Below, piece after piece: positions 62,628 through 64,000 of a stretch of 64,000 nt of DNA. The notes beneath the pieces were generated by a model. That model saw only the letters and a list, made by a program, of their open reading frames with translations. It ran no database searches and had not been told where the DNA came from. The DNA comes from an uncultured Ruminococcus sp. GTDB taxonomy: Bacteria; Bacillota; Clostridia; Lachnospirales; Lachnospiraceae. The DNA lies in contig CAJFGR010000010.1 in the NCBI GenBank assembly GCA_904377845.1, positions 1 through 64,000 of the forward strand, in the 5' to 3' direction. Each line of letters begins with the position of its first letter. The first letter of the stretch is position 1. Position numbers and translations under genes: made by a program.

Positions 62628-63938
62628 TTATTCGCAGTAGCAGTTCGGCAGTGCAGCATATACAGCAGCGCAAGTTACAAGATCCTGTTTCCATGTCTTC
62701 TCATTCGGAGCGTGTGCCTGAGCCTCAGCGCCCGGTCCGAATCCGATGCACGGAATTCCGTTTCTTCCCATAATGGACACGCCGTTTGTGGAGAAGGTCC
62801 ATTTGTCTGTAAGCGGACGGCTCTGACGCATTTCCAGTGTCTCGGGAGCGCCGATTCTCTTGTCTCCATAGAGAGAAGTGTAGGCTTTTTCAAGAGCTTT
62901 TGTTACCTTGTGGTCTTTCGGGATCGCCCATGTCGGGAAGTAGCACTCGATCTCGTATACGCATCCTGTGTAGGACGGACGGTCATAGTTGTACATGGAT
63001 ACGACTACATCATCGCCGTATTTCTGTACGCTCGGCAGAGCACGGATCTCATCCAGGCAGCTCTCCCATGTCTCGCCGAATGTCATGCGGCGGTCAAGTG
63101 ATACTGCGCAGGAATCAGCTACCGCACAGCGGCTCGGGGATGTGTAGAAGATCTGGGATACGGTAACTGTACCGCGTCCGAGGAAGCGAGCTTCCTCCCA
63201 GTCCGGATTGTATTTCGGATTTAACATTTTCACAAGACCTTTGATCTCTGTCTCGTCTGCGTCATCGTTCTCGTTGAGAGCGCGCACATCCTGAAGGATG
63301 TCGGCCATCTTGTAGATCGCATTGTCGCCGCGTTCCGGAGCGGAACCGTGGCAGGAAACGCCTTTGACGTCGATGCGGATTTCCATACGTCCGCGCTGTC
63401 CGCGGTAGATACCGCCGTCTGTCGGCTCTGTGGATACGACAAATTCCGGACGGATCTTGTCCTCATTGATGATGTACTGCCAGCACAGGCCGTCGCAGTC
63501 TTCTTCCTGAACTGTTCCTACGACCATGATCTTGCATCCTTCCGGGATCAGATCCATGTCTTTCATGATCCTTGCACCGTAAACTGCGGATACAAGACCT
63601 CCGCACTGGTCGGATACCCCGCGCCCTCCGATCTCTGTGTCGTTCTCGTATCCCTCATACGGATCAAAGTCCCAGTTGTCGATATTTCCGATACCTACTG
63701 TGTCGATATGTGCATCGTATGCGATGATCTTATCGCCTGTTCCCATGTAGCCGATGACATTTCCCTGAGGATCGATAACGACCTCGTCGAAGTCCAGTTT
63801 CTTCATCTCAGCAGAGATCGTGTCAATATGTGCTTTCTCATCGCAGCTCTCGCCCGGATTCTTCACGATAGCGCGAAGAAATGCGGTCATGTCTTTCTGA
63901 TAACCCTGTGCAGCTTCTTTGATTTTGTTGAAGTCCAT
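62628..63938 (-). CDS. ygeY: YgeY family M20 hydrolase (selenium/purine-linked)
   Basis: 436-residue M20/ArgE-like metallohydrolase. Metal and catalytic motifs: [43 protein letters not shown] (Glu pair) and [33 protein letters not shown]. YgeY is a constant partner of YgeW, YgeX and selenium-dependent hydroxylases, and is thought to hydrolyse a ureido or amide intermediate of purine degradation. ATG 63938 has AAAGGAG 9 bases upstream. First gene of the operon in the window; further genes of the cluster (for example ygeX, hydantoinase) may lie beyond 64000. Confidence 0.93.
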   Translation of the reverse strand: MDFNKIKEAAQGYQKDMTAFLRAIVKNPGESCDEKAHIDTISAEMKKLDFDEVVIDPQGNVIGYMGTGDKIIAYDAHIDTVGIGNIDNWDFDPYEGYENDTEIGGRGVSDQCGGLVSAVYGARIMKDMDLIPEGCKIMVVGTVQEEDCDGLCWQYIINEDKIRPEFVVSTEPTDGGIYRGQRGRMEIRIDVKGVSCHGSAPERGDNAIYKMADILQDVRALNENDDADETEIKGLVKMLNPKYNPDWEEARFLGRGTVTVSQIFYTSPSRCAVADSCAVSLDRRMTFGETWESCLDEIRALPSVQKYGDDVVVSMYNYDRPSYTGCVYEIECYFPTWAIPKDHKVTKALEKAYTSLYGDKRIGAPETLEMRQSRPLTDKWTFSTNGVSIMGRNGIPCIGFGPGAEAQAHAPNEKTWKQDLVTCAAVYAALPNCYCE

Positions 63939-64000
63939 AGTTGTAATCTCCTTTCCTTGTTTGCGCCGTGGTTTACACGACATGGTGGTACACCCCTGCG

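Noticed and set aside
1..64000. CRISPR array, prophage or complete insertion sequence
   Set aside because: No regularly spaced direct repeats, no cas or phage structural genes, and no transposase; the only recombinase is a truncated fragment.

Overview
The window looks like a chromosome segment of a gut Lachnospiraceae bacterium (Clostridia, Bacillota). The signs are strong AGGAGG-type ribosome binding sites, clean sigma-A promoters (TTGACA-17-TATAAT), T-box, M-box and purine riboswitches, HemZ, a small SPASM/PqqD peptide-maturation remnant, a holin-like type I toxin and several palindromic intergenic repeats. Species cannot be fixed from the sequence alone; the Dorea/Mediterraneibacter/Blautia neighbourhood is an inference.

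Layout. 0.2-5.1 kb: methyltransferase, Hsp33, glutamine-dependent NAD synthetase and a MoeA/MogA-like molybdopterin-binding protein. 5.1-7.8 kb: a gene graveyard with a Uma2 nuclease followed by four damaged genes (serine recombinase, PqqD-like, a precursor-peptide/SPASM chimera, an AP2-domain protein). 7.7-12.8 kb: an AraC regulator divergent from glgP, then malQ (glycogen/maltodextrin use). 13.0-14.8 kb: three exported or anchored proteins of unknown function, two of them paralogs. 14.9-16 kb: an sdpR-sdpI pair without a toxin, with two operators flanking its promoter. 16-25.4 kb: recJ, rel, an MBL hydrolase, hemZ, hisS, aspS, closely packed. 25.4-30.7 kb: large hairpins, an orphan HicB, a type I toxin/antisense RNA pair, an MFS transporter, blaI with a protease-less blaR1-like gene, and a decayed lipoprotein gene behind a BlaI-type operator. 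30.8-40.5 kb: tRNA-Gly, brnQ, hom, a MarR regulator, thyA-folA, a zinc/manganese-type ABC transporter, a YhhN protein and a sodium:alanine symporter. 40.5-45.9 kb: a decayed AAA-ATPase gene whose 3' end runs into the promoter of a T-box leader, then ilvB, a broken ilvN and ilvE. 46-53.4 kb: cutC, M-box/mgtE, a PatB-type lyase, acetyltransferase, a deleted DUF554 gene, gamma carbonic anhydrase and pepD.

53.5-64 kb holds the most coherent system: anaerobic purine (uric acid type) catabolism. On the plus strand are an XdhC-type maturation protein, a guanine-class riboswitch, guanine deaminase, the molybdenum subunit of xanthine dehydrogenase and a fused FAD/[2Fe-2S] subunit. Convergent to them on the minus strand are ygeY, ygeW, ridA and arcC. 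Together they would take guanine to xanthine, act on the purine ring, and recover ATP from carbamoyl phosphate released by the YgeW carbamoyltransferase.

A second theme is damage: about ten genes carry internal deletions or frameshifts while their flanks remain recognisable, in-frame in the recombinase and perhaps in blaR1. I found no CRISPR array, no prophage and no complete insertion sequence.
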